This document shows positions 31,703 through 43,042 of a stretch of 64,000 nt of DNA, piece by piece. Each line of letters opens with the position of its first letter. Positions within the stretch are counted from its first letter, which is position 1. Below the pieces are notes generated by a model, which had not been told where the DNA came from, did not search any database, and saw only the letters and a program-made list of their open reading frames with translations. Position numbers and translations under genes: made by a program. The stretch is taken from the NCBI RefSeq assembly GCF_000143415.4, contig NW_003314264.1:2887444-2951443 (forward strand). Direction: 5' to 3'. This DNA is from Selaginella moellendorffii. Taxonomy: Eukaryota > Streptophyta > Lycopodiopsida > Selaginellales > Selaginellaceae.

Positions 31703-33082
31703 ATGGCGCTCTTGGACGTTGCTGGTGGCGTGGCGCTGGCGATCTTGTCCGGATCGGTGCTGCTGCTAGTGCTGCTGATCTTGCCGGTCGCCGGCTATCT
31801 CTTTTCGCCGCGCTCGCTGCCCCAAGGTACCAATGCGGCTAGGAAAAGAAATGTTTTGCTTGTGATTGCTCATCCGGATGACGAATCGATGTAAGATCTC
31901 GCTAGATTGTTTGATACTGGGGATTTGTGCTAATGGGGAGATCCTTGGCAGGTTCTTTGGACCCACGCTTTTGGGTTTGGCGTCCACTGGGGCTTATAAT
32001 GTTAGAGTCCTTTGCCTCTCCTCAGGTTTGGCGGCTTGGAAAATCTTCTATACTTTGACGGGTTTGTGTGTGTTGTAGGGAATGTGGATGGCAGAGGCTG
32101 GCAGCGAAAGGAAGAAATTCTTGCTGCGTGTTTGGTGCTCAAAGTAAGGTTCTTCTTTTCATCTTTTCTTATGTATTTTTTCTGCTGCCATGTCTTGTTG
32201 TATGTTTGAAAGGGAGCTGATAGAATTTCTGTCTAGGTGCCGCTCGGAAACGTTGAAGTGATGGACGTACCGGAGCTTCAAGTAAGTCTCGATTGAACCA
32301 TAAGATTTTGATTTGCTGAAAGAGTTTTGTTTGCTGAGATGGGCTTTTTTGGTTTACTAGGATGGTTTTGCGGAGCGTTGGGATATAGAATTGATCAGGC
32401 GTGTTGTACAACAGCACATTATGGATCACAAAATCACAACAGTAAGCGAATCATATTCTTTTCTCAAAGGTGCGACTATCTTTGTTTTTTTCTCAGCTTA
32501 TTACTTTTGACTCGTATGGTATTTCGGGACACCCCAACCATCGCTCAGTGCATCATGCTATTTGGTGGGTGGAAATTCTGCCTCCTTCCAACAAATTTCT
32601 ACGACCGCTCTTTGTTTCTTTTTCAGTGCTTTGCTGCTGCAACTAGAGTCCAACAAAGATCCTGTTGTGGAAGCTTGGCAGCTCGTAAGCGTTTCTCTTT
32701 GGTCCTCTTCATCTTTGCTGAATACTTTTTATTTTGTTATTCTTTTCCCTTTTTTTCCTGGCAGGCAAGTTCATCTTTGCTGCGAAAGTTTCTCGGTCCT
32801 CTGGATGTATGCATTTCGCTAATAGAGCAGCACCTACGGGATCCTTCCAAGCACCACTGCTTTTATAGCCAGAAGCCGTGGACAAACGCTAGAGCCATGC
32901 GACAGCACAGGAGCCAGTGGATATGGTAGGCAAGCAAATATTTGTGAATCCTTCCTTCCCTTCCTCTTAGTTTTCTAGTATCACTAGTAACTTCTTTTTG
33001 TGTTTTCCACAGGTACCGCAAGCTTTTTGTCATCTTCTCGAGGTACACTTATGTCAACAGTTTGAAGGTGTTAAAATACTAG
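31703..33082 (+). CDS. PIG-L, GlcNAc-phosphatidylinositol de-N-acetylase
   Basis: Removes the acetyl group from GlcNAc-PI, the second step of GPI-anchor synthesis, on the cytosolic face of the ER. Nine exons (31703-31890, 31952-32025, 32079-32143, 32237-32281, 32361-32441, 32497-32564, 32627-32684, 32765-32925, 33013-33082) join to 269 aa. An N-terminal membrane anchor (LAILSGSVLLLVLLILPVAG) is followed by the zinc motif VIAHPDDESMFFGPT, then GNVDGRGWQRKEEI and the second motif TFDSYGISGHPNHRSVH. The C-terminus includes SRYTYVNSLKVLKY. All catalytic motifs are intact. Confidence 0.95.
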
Positions 33083-34080
33083 TGGCCGAAGGATAAGAAA
33101 ACCCGTGGAATGATTTCCAGCAGGAAGTTACCAAAACGAAACTCAGGTGCTTTGCATTGGGGAGGGATTTGTTTGTGCATGAATTCTCGCCTCGGCAATC
33201 GCACTGGAGGTACTTTTGGAAGGAATTCTCATTTTCAGTGATTGTTTTCTCGGCCCAGCGCTCTTAAACTATGAGGTCACTCACATGTTGGACTGTTTAC
33301 TCCGCAGGACGCTTTCGGGGAGCAGTGCGCGCAGTGGTCATTTCAAAACAATCACCCGGAAAATGATTGATCATGAGTGGTCACCACTGAAGAGTGATTG
33401 CTCCAAGCGCAATCCTACGAAGTTGGAAACAACCAAAAAAAAAAAGCTTGGTGTGTGTAAGCTCCGTAGCGAGGTACCTCTTACATCTCTCACTCCCGTC
33501 TTTTTTCAAGGCTTTTTTCTTTCTTTTGCTCTTCCAGACGAGAAAATACGCGTATTTCTGGAAAGGAAGGAGAGAGTGGATGGGAATCGAACACGGCACT
33601 GGTGCCTGTGGCTGTCAGGGCCTGTACGGTCGCCCGTCCATAAAGTTAAAATCCCCTTCTTTTGACTAACGGTCTGGCTTTGACTGGTCAATGGGATAAG
33701 ATACTGGAAGGATCTAGGCAGTGATAAACGTGAAAATGCCACAAGCTTTACGGCCACAGGCGGGTGTGGGGTGGCCCCCAGTGCGGGGTGGACGCGTGTC
33801 TGCGCGTGACACGTGGCCCCGCCGGAGGCGTCGATTCCGGCTCGCGTTGGCGCCTAGTCAAAGACGAGACGCAAGGGAGGGAGGTTGTTTGTGGGTAGCT
33901 GCAAAAATAAAAGATCCTCGCGGTGGGAGCTATGGCTTCGCTGCTTTGCTCGATCTTGCGCTGCGATACTTCCTGATTCTTTGGAGAGCGCATTTCTAAG
34001 ATTGTGTCTCGAGTGCGTTTGGATTTGCAAGCGTTTTTTATTCGCGTTCGCGTGTGTGTGTGCGAGAGCGATCGTTTTGG
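33083..34080. other. Intergenic; promoter region of the cupin gene
   Basis: No gene recognised between the PIG-L stop and the cupin start. Short open frames at 33216-33665 lack recognisable motifs. The distal half is GC-rich and carries a G-box (listed separately). Confidence 0.5.
33809..33817 (+). promoter_or_regulatory. ABRE/G-box upstream of the cupin gene
   Basis: ACACGTGGC, a classical abscisic-acid-responsive element with a CACGTG core, lies 264 bases upstream of the cupin start codon. It suggests response to ABA, drought or light; this is inference from motif alone. Confidence 0.5.
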
Positions 34081-34883
34081 ATGGAAAGCAGCGCGCAAAC
34101 AAGCGCGGTGGAGGAGAAGCTGGGAATTCGGATCGAGCGGAAGCCATCCGAGCAGCGATTGCTGGAGCTGGGCGTCAAGTCGTGGCCGAAGTAAGCTACT
34201 TTCTTTTCTTCTCCGCCTTTCAATGCTTGGATTCCATTTCAATGCCAGTAGGAGTGTCTGAAAAGCATCACACTAACCAGAGAGCCAACATGAAACAACA
34301 AAAACGTATTTTGTGCATCTCTGTTTGTTGCTGCTGTGTGTTTTCTCCCCTGGCACCGGGGTTCTTCCAACTTTCTTGGAAAACCGAGAGCTTATACCGA
34401 TCTCCTGCACTCTCATTCTCTTGTTACTTCTTTCTGCAGGACAGCCTGCAGTCGTGTCCAGAAAAAAACCAAGCTCCAGAGACTCTCTCCTGCGCGTTTC
34501 CGCTATAGTCTCTCGCTCCAGCAAGTTCTCACAAACTGAGTTTAATCTGCCGTGCTCTTCCGCCTAAACGATCCAAGTTGAAAACATTCTTCTCGTGTTC
34601 TTCTTCCGTTCTTCTTGTTCTTGTTCTTCTATCTACTGGTTGAGAAACATACGACGATCTTGCCGTTTCGTTTTCCAGATGGGGATGCCCTCCGAGCAAG
34701 CTGCCCTGGACGTACGACGCGGAAGAAACGTGCTACCTCCTCAAAGGCAAAGTCCGCGTCTTCCCCGAGGGATCCTCCGACTTTGTGGAGTTTGGCGCCG
34801 GGAACCTGGTCGTCTTCCCCAAAGGCATGAGTTGCACCTGGGAAGTCTACTCGCCAGTTGACAAGCATTACAAGTTCGATTGA
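34081..34883 (+). CDS. RmlC-like cupin (DUF861) protein
   Basis: Two exons (34081-34190, 34679-34883) join to 104 aa. After LGIRIERKPSEQRLLELGVK the domain reads WGCPPSKLPWTYDAEETCYL, LKGKVRVFPEGSSDFVEFG, AGNLVVFPKGMSCTWEVYSP and VDKHYKF. This is the single-domain cupin family with plant members related to EutQ/DUF861, small beta-barrel proteins of unknown enzymatic role. The intron is about 490 bases, several times longer than others in the window. Assignment to the cupin fold is firm; function is not. Confidence 0.88.
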
Positions 34884-35234
34884 TCGATCGTCACACACAT
34901 CGATATAATCTAATATCTGTGTGATCCGCGACAGATTTTCCCATAGAAAAGCTCTCTACTTTCATGCAATGCAGGCGATCAAAGAAGCTCCCGCCCAAGC
35001 CGGGGATTCGAGCGCCATCCCTGGATGTTTTTATTTCTTTCTAAGCTCTGTGTGAAGAAAGTGCAAGTACGTTTGTGCAAATCTGGTCACTAGAAACTAG
35101 AAGTGATCTGGGGCGTTCATCTAGATGCATCCGACGGCTCTAGCGCGCTCTACTTAAATAGTGCTCACTTCTTAGGTAGCTTGTAGAAACTCCTGCGTTG
35201 GAGCGGGGTTGGAGTTGTTCGTGGTTTTGCAGCA
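34884..35234. other. Spacer between cupin and PDCD5 genes
   Basis: Probably the cupin 3' untranslated region followed by the PDCD5 promoter. I see no further gene. Confidence 0.5.
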
Positions 35235-36070
35235 ATGGTGAGCTTTTCTCTCGCGCGAATTGGCCATGAATCCGGGATATCGTTTCTGGGTTTTGCCAAT
35301 CTAGGGTTCTTATGGCTCATTTGCAGGACGATCCGGAGCTGGAGGCGATCAAGAGGAAGAGGATGCAAGAGTTAATGGCTCAGAGAGGGGGAGGCGTGAG
35401 TTTTCTAGATTTACTGATGCCATTTGTATGATTTGCGTTGTTCTTTGTCCAGCAACAATCCGCGGAGCAGCAGGAAGCTCAAGAGGAGCAAAAGAGGTAA
35501 ACTTACATTCTCAAAAATCGTTTTTTTTTTTTTTTTTGTGTCTCTCTTTGTTTTTGCTGCTGCTCATTGACGAGAGTTGTGTTCCAGAGAAGCAGCCGAG
35601 CGGAGACAAATGATGCTAGCTCGAGTGCTTCTCCCAGAGGCTCGCGAACGACGTAAGTTGTCAAAAAGAGAAAAGAAAAAAAAAGAAAAAGAAACTTCCA
35701 TTTTGTTTGCGTTTAAAACCTGTTCGTGTTCTTCTAGTTTCGCGAATTGCACTCGTCAAGCCGGAGAAGGCAAAAGGCGTGGAGGACTTGATTCTTCACA
35801 GCGCTCAGCGAGGCCAGATCACCGAGAAGGTAACTACATATCAAAACTACCCAAAAAAGGTATTTTTTCTTCCACTCTGCATTGCCAGGTTTCCGAGGAG
35901 AGACTCATCCAGCTGCTGGAGCAAATCAACGAGCAAACTAAGAAAACAACCAAAGTCACTGTAAGTTCCTCAAGACACATTATTTCTTGATAAAACCAGA
36001 GATTTTCTAACTCGGTTCTGCGCATCTCTTCCAGATACAACGACGCAGGAACGTGTTGGATGACGACTGA
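35235..36070 (+). CDS. PDCD5 / TFAR19 family protein
   Basis: Conserved DNA-binding three-helix protein (archaea to plants) linked in animals to cell death and to the TRiC chaperonin. Seven exons (35235-35237, 35327-35395, 35453-35496, 35588-35652, 35738-35829, 35889-35960, 36035-36070) join to 126 aa. It reads MDDPELEAIKRKRMQELMAQ, then a Gln/Glu-rich stretch, MMLARVLLPEARERLSRIAL, VKPEKAKGVEDLILHSAQRG and KVTIQRRRNVLDDD. The first coding exon is only the ATG, with the intron directly after it. All exons and splice phases agree with family length. Confidence 0.94.
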
Positions 36071-36615
36071 GAATTAAAACTATCATCTAGGTAGGACTGT
36101 GAAAAACCAACGAGGATAATCTCTCTGTGCGGCCTGGGCGGAACTTTAATTGCCCCATTCCTCGTCTCTCATCAAACTCTCAGCATTCCATTGTGACGAC
36201 GATTGGACGAAAGAAAAGTTAGTGACCACCTGCGCGCGTTGCGTGATGGATTATCCGATGCAAGCAAGCGAATGGTTTATGTGGATGGAGGTTTTAAGAC
36301 GCCATTCAAGTGTGTTCTCAGAGGAGAGAATAAAATCGCGAGCTTTCCTACCAGAAGATCGACGCGATACAGACTGGTAACCGGAAAAACGCTGCCTGTG
36401 GCCGCCACCGTACCGTGGTCCCACGAGCGCATCGTACGGTTGTCGCCGTGGGAGCATATTCCGTCGGTGCCGTGGCGGCGGCCCGGCGGAATGTGCCACG
36501 CGGCTGCGACGGAATATTTGTCCTCCTCCCTCCCCACGGTAAAATTACTTAGGGCACGAGGAAGCCCGGGCAGAGGAGTGGCGTGATTGATTCAAAGCTG
36601 GCGTTCCACCAGGCA
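36071..36615. other. Promoter region of the first trihelix gene
   Basis: No separate gene recognised. The proximal part is GC-rich with overlapping open frames that lack family motifs. Confidence 0.45.
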
Positions 36616-37906
36616 ATGTCGAGCCTGCTCGGCGATGGCATCGTGATTCCCTTGCAGCAGCCACCGGCCATCGCTGTGGGCGGCGGCATTCTCGATGGAG
36701 GCGGCGGCGGTGGTGGTGGAGGAGGAGGAGCTGCGATGATGAGGGGCGGGCGGAGGAAGGAGGAGCGGATCCCACAGTGGGGATTCCACGAGACGAAGGA
36801 ATTCATTGCAATTAGGGCCGAGTTTGAGAGGGAGTTCACGCAGACCAAGCGCAACAAGACGCTGTGGGAGCTCATTGCCGGGCGGATGAAGGACAAGGGC
36901 TTCCGCCGGAGCGCCGATCAGTGCAAGTGCAAGTGGAAGAACCTCGTCAATCGCTACAAGGTCGGTTCCTCTCGTTTTCTCATCCATCTCTTGGGATTTG
37001 TTTTTCTCTTTCTCTTCCACTCGCGCCGCGTTTTAGGATTTCTTCTCTTCTTTGTTCTTCGATCTCTTCCAGTGACGATCTTCTCTGGATCTTGTCAAGT
37101 GTTTCTTTGGTAGTCTTCTTCGACCGTTCTAGTCTTCTTCGATCTCCCTTCTCGAGTTTTAAGGTTCTTCGATTTTGTCTCGCTTCGTTGCCAACTTCTC
37201 GGATCTTAAAAACCACTCTTTGCTGCAGGGAAAGGAGATATCCGAGCCCGACAATGGGAGGCAATGCCCGTTCTACGAGGAGCTCGACGCCATCTTCAAG
37301 GAGCGGTCCAAGAGCATGCTCATGCTCGAGTCCGACGGCTTGAGGCCCAAGAAGCGTCTCAAGAAGCTCAAAGGCCTGCTGTCCGACGAGGAAACCGACG
37401 ACGAAGATGACGATGAAGAGAGCGACGACGACAACAGGAACTTGCAGCAGCTCCAGCCATTCCAGCACCACCATCAAGAGCAGCAGCAGCAGCAACAACA
37501 TCAGCTCCAGCAGCAAATCCAAGTAGCAGCAGCAAGCCAGTCGCAGCAGCAGCAGCAGCAACAGCAGCGGCCGCGGAAGCGCAAAGTTGACAAGGACAGG
37601 CAGCGAGCCACCGCCGAGAAGTCGAGGGCGAGCAGCATGCAAGAGGTGCTGGAGGAGTTTTTCCAGCAGCAGCAGCGCAACGAGGAGCAGTGGCGGGTGT
37701 CGCTGGAGCAGCGGGAGATGGAGAGGCGAGCCCGCGAGCACGAGTGGCGGGAGTGCATGGAGAAGCTGGAGCAGGAGCGCGCGCTGCGGGAGCAGGCGTG
37801 GTGGGAACGCGAAGAACAGCGGCGACTGCGGGACGAGGTACGGTCCCGGAAGCGAGACGAGCTGGTCGAAGCTGTGCTGAGAAAGGTGATACGCGACGAC
37901 TGCTGA
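36616..37906 (+). CDS. Trihelix (GT-type) transcription factor A
   Basis: Two exons (36616-36960, 37229-37906) join to 340 aa. A poly-Gly stretch (12 Gly) is followed by one trihelix domain with the three spaced aromatic positions (PQWGFHETKEFIAIRAEFER, then KTLWELIAGRMKDKGFRRSA and CKCKWKNLVNRYK). Exon 2 has CPFYEELDAIFKERSK, an acidic stretch (SDEETDDEDDDEE), poly-Gln repeats at 37480-37570, a basic nuclear-signal-like RPRKRKVDKDRQR, and a long charged coiled coil with REHEWRECMEKLEQERALRE. The frame is open further upstream but the first ATG is at 36616. A tail-to-tail paralogue follows. Confidence 0.88.
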
Positions 37907-38194
37907 TCCCGGACTTCTCTGTATTTTTTTCCTCTGCTGAAAGAGCTGTAACTTCTTCGAGCCCCACTTGACGAGAGACTTCCATGCTATAGCTTCGCTT
38001 TCTTTCTTCGGGGTCGGAGGGAGCCACGGATACTTTTTGACTCCGCCCGAAAAGATATGCTTCCCTGACAGATTTTTCCGCGTTGGTGACCTGCGATGAG
38101 TTGTTCCAGCTCAAGCCCGCATGTATAGACTTTTGCAATGTACGAAGAACAGGAGAAAAGATAGAAAAAAATACCTTTTCTGCTTTGAGAAAGG

Positions 38195-39545
38195 TCAGTC
38201 GTCCGCTTGTAGCCTGTCTGCCAGTACCGCGAACAGCTTGTCCCATTTCTGTGCACGAATCTCCTCGCGAGCGCGGCGCTGCTCCTCGCGGTCCCTCCAG
38301 GCCGCCTCTCTTGCCATCCGCTGCTGCTGTAGCTTCTCCATTCCACTCATCCACTCGTGCTCCCGCTGCTGCCACTCTCGCTGCTTTCTCTGTAGCAACT
38401 CCTGCCACCGCCTCTCCACGGCTTGCTGCTTGGCGATGAAGTCGGACAGCACCTGATGCATCCCATCCGTTCTCCGTTTCTTCCTCGGAAATTCTACCAC
38501 CTCCGCACTGTCGGCGTCCTCGCTCAGCTGGTCTGAGTCCGCTTGGTTCTCCTCGAGAGATTCCTTTGGTCCCTTCTCTGCTGTCTCGGTCCTCTGTAGC
38601 CTCGCCTTGAACAGCTCGTCCATGTCCGGAAAGAAGAGGAACTTCCGCCCGTGCTCCAAACCGGTCGTTCTTTTCTCCTGGAATTGCGAGCATAAGTTTG
38701 CGAAGCGCAGCACATACCTGCATACTCTCACTCACCTTATAACGACTGACTAGCTTCTTCCACTTGCGCTTGCATTGCTCGCTGGTTCTCGCGTAGCCTC
38801 TTTCTCTCATCTTCCCCGCGATCCGATCCCACCAATTCTTCTGAGAAGAAAGCGATGGATCCTCCTCCATGCCCGCTCTGATGGAAATGAAGTCCTTGGT
38901 CTCGGTGTGTCCCCAGCGAGGCATGCGTTCTTCCACGGCCTCTTGCTTACACTGGGTCGATGCCTCAGCGCTGGAGGAGAGAGCTGGATGGTGCTCCTCA
39001 TCGTCCAGACCTGTATCTCCATTTTTTTCCTTCGCCATCATTCCTTCTTGCCACAGCCACCCCGGAGGCACGCAAGGCATTCGATGGAACATATCCTCCA
39101 AGACCTGTTGGACGTCTCTCTCGGCCTCGCTCTCACCGTCTTCGTGACTGTCGATGCTCACGGATTCCTCCTCGGAAATCGTGAAAACCATAGCCTCTTT
39201 TCCGCGTGACTTAAATATGGCGTCGATTTCCTCAAACAGGGAAGCATTTCCTTCTTGCAATCCTTTCTCCTACACTGAAAAGAAATCCTCTAAGAACGAT
39301 CAATCCATCGCGAGATTCCTAGAGCTAGAGATATAACTGACCTCGTACCGCGACACCAGCGCCCTCCACTCGCGCTCGCATTCGCGGCCGCTGCACTGGA
39401 AGCTCATCCGCGACGCCACCAGATCCCAGAGCCTGGCCTCGCGCATCGCATTCCCTTCGCTGGCGGCGAAATCGTAATCTAGCTGCGCCCTCGCGCAGAG
39501 CAGCTGTCTGGAATTTGCCACGCCCCAGCCAGGAGCCATCGCCAT
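38195..39545 (-). CDS. Trihelix transcription factor B with two trihelix-like domains
   Basis: Three exons (39342-39545, 38736-39269, 38195-38677) join to 406 aa. Exon 1 holds a diverged trihelix-like domain (RQLLCARAQLDYDF..., CSGREC EREWRALVSRYE). Exon 2 starts with LFEEIDAIFKSRGK and then a second, canonical domain (PRWGHTETKDFISIRAGMEE, NWWDRIAGKMRERGYARTSE, CKRKWKKLVSRYK). Exon 3 repeats the linker type FPDMDELFKARL, a basic FPRKKRRTDG and the coiled coil REHEWMSGMEKLQQQRMARE. It is convergent with and paralogous to factor A. The divergent lipase start codon is only 111 bases away. Confidence 0.85.
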
Positions 39546-39656
39546 CACGAGGAGCCCTAAATTCCTGGCCCGTTAGAGAGAATATCCACGTATGTAAATC
39601 CTTGCATCGAGAAAATTCTTTGGCGGCGTGGGCCTAGCGATGCTCTGGAAAGCGCC

Positions 39657-42600
39657 ATGGCTATGGCGCTCGAGGCGCAATGCACGGCATTGATCAATCT
39701 GCGGCAGCGCTCTTCAATCTGGAGCGCGAAGGCATCGCAATATCGCCCCAGGAGCGCGCTGCGATGTTGCGGCCCTGTGGTTTTCGTCCAAGGGATTCAG
39801 CTGGAACACATCAAGTCCTGGATCCAAGATAGGTTTGAGCATCGCAAGCGCTTGATCGGGATCGATGACGCTGAGGAATCCGGCGGCACGATCGTCCTCG
39901 ACCTCGACCTCGCGGTGATGCTGGCTGGATTTGCATTCGAGTCCTACAATTCTCCTCCTGTAAGCTTGCGAGTTCTTTGTTCTTTCTCTTGCTCCTTTCG
40001 ATTTTTCTTTTCTCCTTTGTAAGCTTGCGAATTTGTTTTTCTCTTGCTCCTTTGTAAGCTTGCAAGTATATGTTCTCTCCTGTTCTAACTTGAACTTCTC
40101 GGCACCGTTCTTCCAGCCAAACGTTGGGATTCGCGAGACGGATGGACAGAGCTGCGAGACTACTTACATGTCCGAGTACGTAACTTATGGAATTGTTCTT
40201 GGACGTTTCTTCATTTGAGCTGTGTGATGCAGTGGTCTCATCCGTGAACTGTATCAAGGACAACTTACGGTTAAACTGGAAAAAGGTGTCAATCTTCCAG
40301 GGCTTGATCTTTGGGTATGGTGTACTTGGGTGTTCTTTTTGATCGACAATGAAAGTGCAGGGAACAAGTGATCCTTACGTGTGGCTTCGAATAGGAAATT
40401 GTGCTAAGCAGAGCAAAACGGCATGGGCGTAAGTGAAAACTTCTTCGAAATATTGTTAAGTATGTTTGTCCGCGCAGAACAAAAGACCCTGTTTGGAATG
40501 AAACACTCGTTCTAAATGTTGCTGATCCTTTGACGCAATCCTTGAAGGTGGAATTTTCAAAAACGATGTCGGCTAATGTTGCAGCTTATTCGCAGGTTGC
40601 TGTGTGGGATGCTAATATTCTAAGCGTGCACAAACGATTAGGAAACTATGAAGTTGAGCTCAGCACTTTGTGTGATGGTAGGAGTCATTCTACTGTTTCT
40701 CTTTTTGTTTTGTAATGCGTAATGCGTGCAGGAACGGCTCATGACATCGAAATGCAATTGGAAGGCATGGGAGGTGGCGGGTCACTTTATCTCAAGGTCA
40801 GATGTTTCTTTCTCGAATTAGTGCCTGACTATTGAATATATATATATCCAGGTCCAGTACAAGAGTTTTGCTGATATAGATGGAGAGAATAGCGTGTGGG
40901 AAGTTCCTTTTCTGTCCGACTTGATCAAAGGAGGCATCGGAAACGTTTTGACGTCGGTCCTTGGCCCGGACGGGATAAAGGTCCAGGACTTCGTAGGCTC
41001 AACGATCGGGTCGTTACACCTCTTGCCTTCTACATCAGCTGCTAATGAAACAGACCAAGAAGCATCATCCAACGGGGCAGACTTGATCAACAGCGTAGCA
41101 AATGCTATGAAGAACTGCCTGGGGGGTTTTGACTTGCACCCTTCAAGTCTCTGGAATTTTCATGGTGAAGACCATGACACGTTGAAGGAGTCGGGATTAG
41201 AGCTGCAGGCTAGAGCTGAAGCGCACTACTTAGAGAAACGTTTAGTTCATCCGAGCAGTGAGGAGTCCGAAAGTATCGCAGAGGCGGTCCTTCCCGAGGT
41301 TAAGGAGACGTTGCTGAACATCTCAGGACGTGTGGAGGAAACTCTCGGTTCATTGTTGATGCTGGCTATGGGACGAAGTGCTGGAAGTGATAAGGCAAAT
41401 GATGCCGCAGAAGTCATTCAGAATTCGCCTCTACTAGATGTTTCTCAACGCGAACAAATGCGAGAGATGTTCAAACGAGCAGAGACCGCGATGGAAGCTT
41501 GGGCAATCTTGTCGACGTCGCTCGGGCGGACGAGTTTTGTCAGATCCGAATTCGAGAAGATCTGCTTCCTAGAAAGCAAGAACACAGACACGCAGGCAAG
41601 CCTCTGTTGAACTTGAACAGAAGCGTAACTTTCTGTACAGGTTGCAGTATGGCGTGATCTTCGTGGCAAAAGACTCGTCGTAGCTTTCCGCGGGACTGAG
41701 CAGGTTTTTCTTTCATTAAGTCGCTGTCTATCAACTTTATTCCTTTGCAGGATAAGTGGAGAGACTTGGCAACAGATCTGATGCTAGCCCCCACCGGGTG
41801 AGCTCATTTTCTTTCTCCTTTACGGAAGTGCCTGGATTGATGGTCCTTCCTGCAGCTTTAATCCAGAACGTGTTGCTGATGGTGGTTCGGACGATGAGAT
41901 AATGGTAAGGTGGCTGTATTTTATAGAACAAGGCTTCATCTTTTCTACAACAGGTGCATAGTGGTTTTTTAACAGCCTACGATTCTGTCAGGCATCGGCT
42001 TTTGTCTATTATCAAGGCATCCATCACTAGCAGGTTTTCTGCAAGCTTCATCCTTAAGTGTTACCTCTTGTGTTGCGCAGGAATGACGAAGCTGGTGATG
42101 CAGAGCTATCAAAATGGCATATTTATATCACCGGGCATAGCCTGGGTGGCGCTCTGGCAACACTTTTGGCGATGGATCTTTCTAAGACGATGTTCAAGTA
42201 CTTCTTATCGTTTTTATTCATGGAAACTCATATCCGGTCTTCGTTTTTATGGTATACATCAGACACAAGGGAGTGAATCTCTCAATGTACAACTTCGGTT
42301 CTCCACGGGTGGGAAACAGAGCATTCGCTGACCAGTATAACAAGGTGCGTCACAGCTTGGTACTGTAAACTCAATCACTTGGAACTCGAAATCCTACCAG
42401 GTTATCAAGGATAGCTGGCGCATTGTCAACCATCGTGATATTATTCCCACTGTGCCTCGACTCATGGGTTACTGCCATGTTGCTCAGGCAATCTACTTGT
42501 CCAGTTTAGAGGTAGACGCATTCTTCCATCTTGAAAACTACAAAACTTAAAGTTTGATTGTTTTCACAGAAGACAAGCGAGCTCGAGGAGGATGTCATTG

Positions 42601-42955
42601 GAGAAGCCACACCCGGTGGAATCGTAGGAGAGTTCGTAAGCAACTATCGTTTTTCTCAACTTTGCCTGAAAGGTTTTCACTTGATCCAGCTGAAAGGAGA
42701 GAAGCAGCTAATCAACAAGCTCATCCAGACCGAGATTGCAATGCTAAGAACTCTCAGGGATGGAACCGCCCTGATGCAACACATGGAAGATTTCTACTAC
42801 ATTTCACTGCTGGAGGTATAAATTTTCTTGGTTCTCGTTATGTATACTAAACTGGTCATATATCTTAGAGGGCTCGAAGTGCCGGTACAAATTGTAATGT
42901 CACTGAGATTTGTGCCGCTCTCTCCACGAACCAGGAGGATACCAAAGCCGTGTAG
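39657..42955 (+). CDS. C2-domain lipase, class 3, probably plastid-targeted
   Basis: Seventeen exons join to 782 aa. The Ala/Arg/Ser-rich N-terminus resembles a transit peptide. A C2 domain follows at ~130-250 (LTVKLEKGVNLPGLDLWGTS, DPYVWLRIG, DPVWNETLVLNV), giving probable calcium-dependent membrane binding. A long helical linker leads to a lipase class 3 domain with VAVWRDLRGKRLVVAFRGTE, the nucleophile elbow ITGHSLGGALATLLAMDL, NFGSPRVGNRAF and RIVNHRDIIPTVP with the catalytic Asp/His region. It should hydrolyse acyl ester bonds of glycero- or galactolipids. Exon 7 ends with a GC donor (AG/GCAAGC, intron 41596-41640). Confidence 0.9.
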
Positions 42956-43042
42956 CTGAACAACATCAGGAGCTCTTGTCCTGTGCGTTACAGCCTTGTA
43001 AAATATTACTCCCGCGAAAAATGTAAGTTCTCTTGAGAGATG

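Noticed and set aside
33560-33660. tRNA T-arm-like sequence (GGGAATCGAAC) on the minus strand
   Set aside because: The flanks do not form the 5-bp T stem and no D-arm or anticodon arm can be placed.
37368-39260. A 630-codon minus-strand frame
   Set aside because: Only its first part is real (exon 2 of trihelix gene B). The rest reads through an intron, shifts away from exon 3 and runs antisense to the poly-Gln region of gene A.
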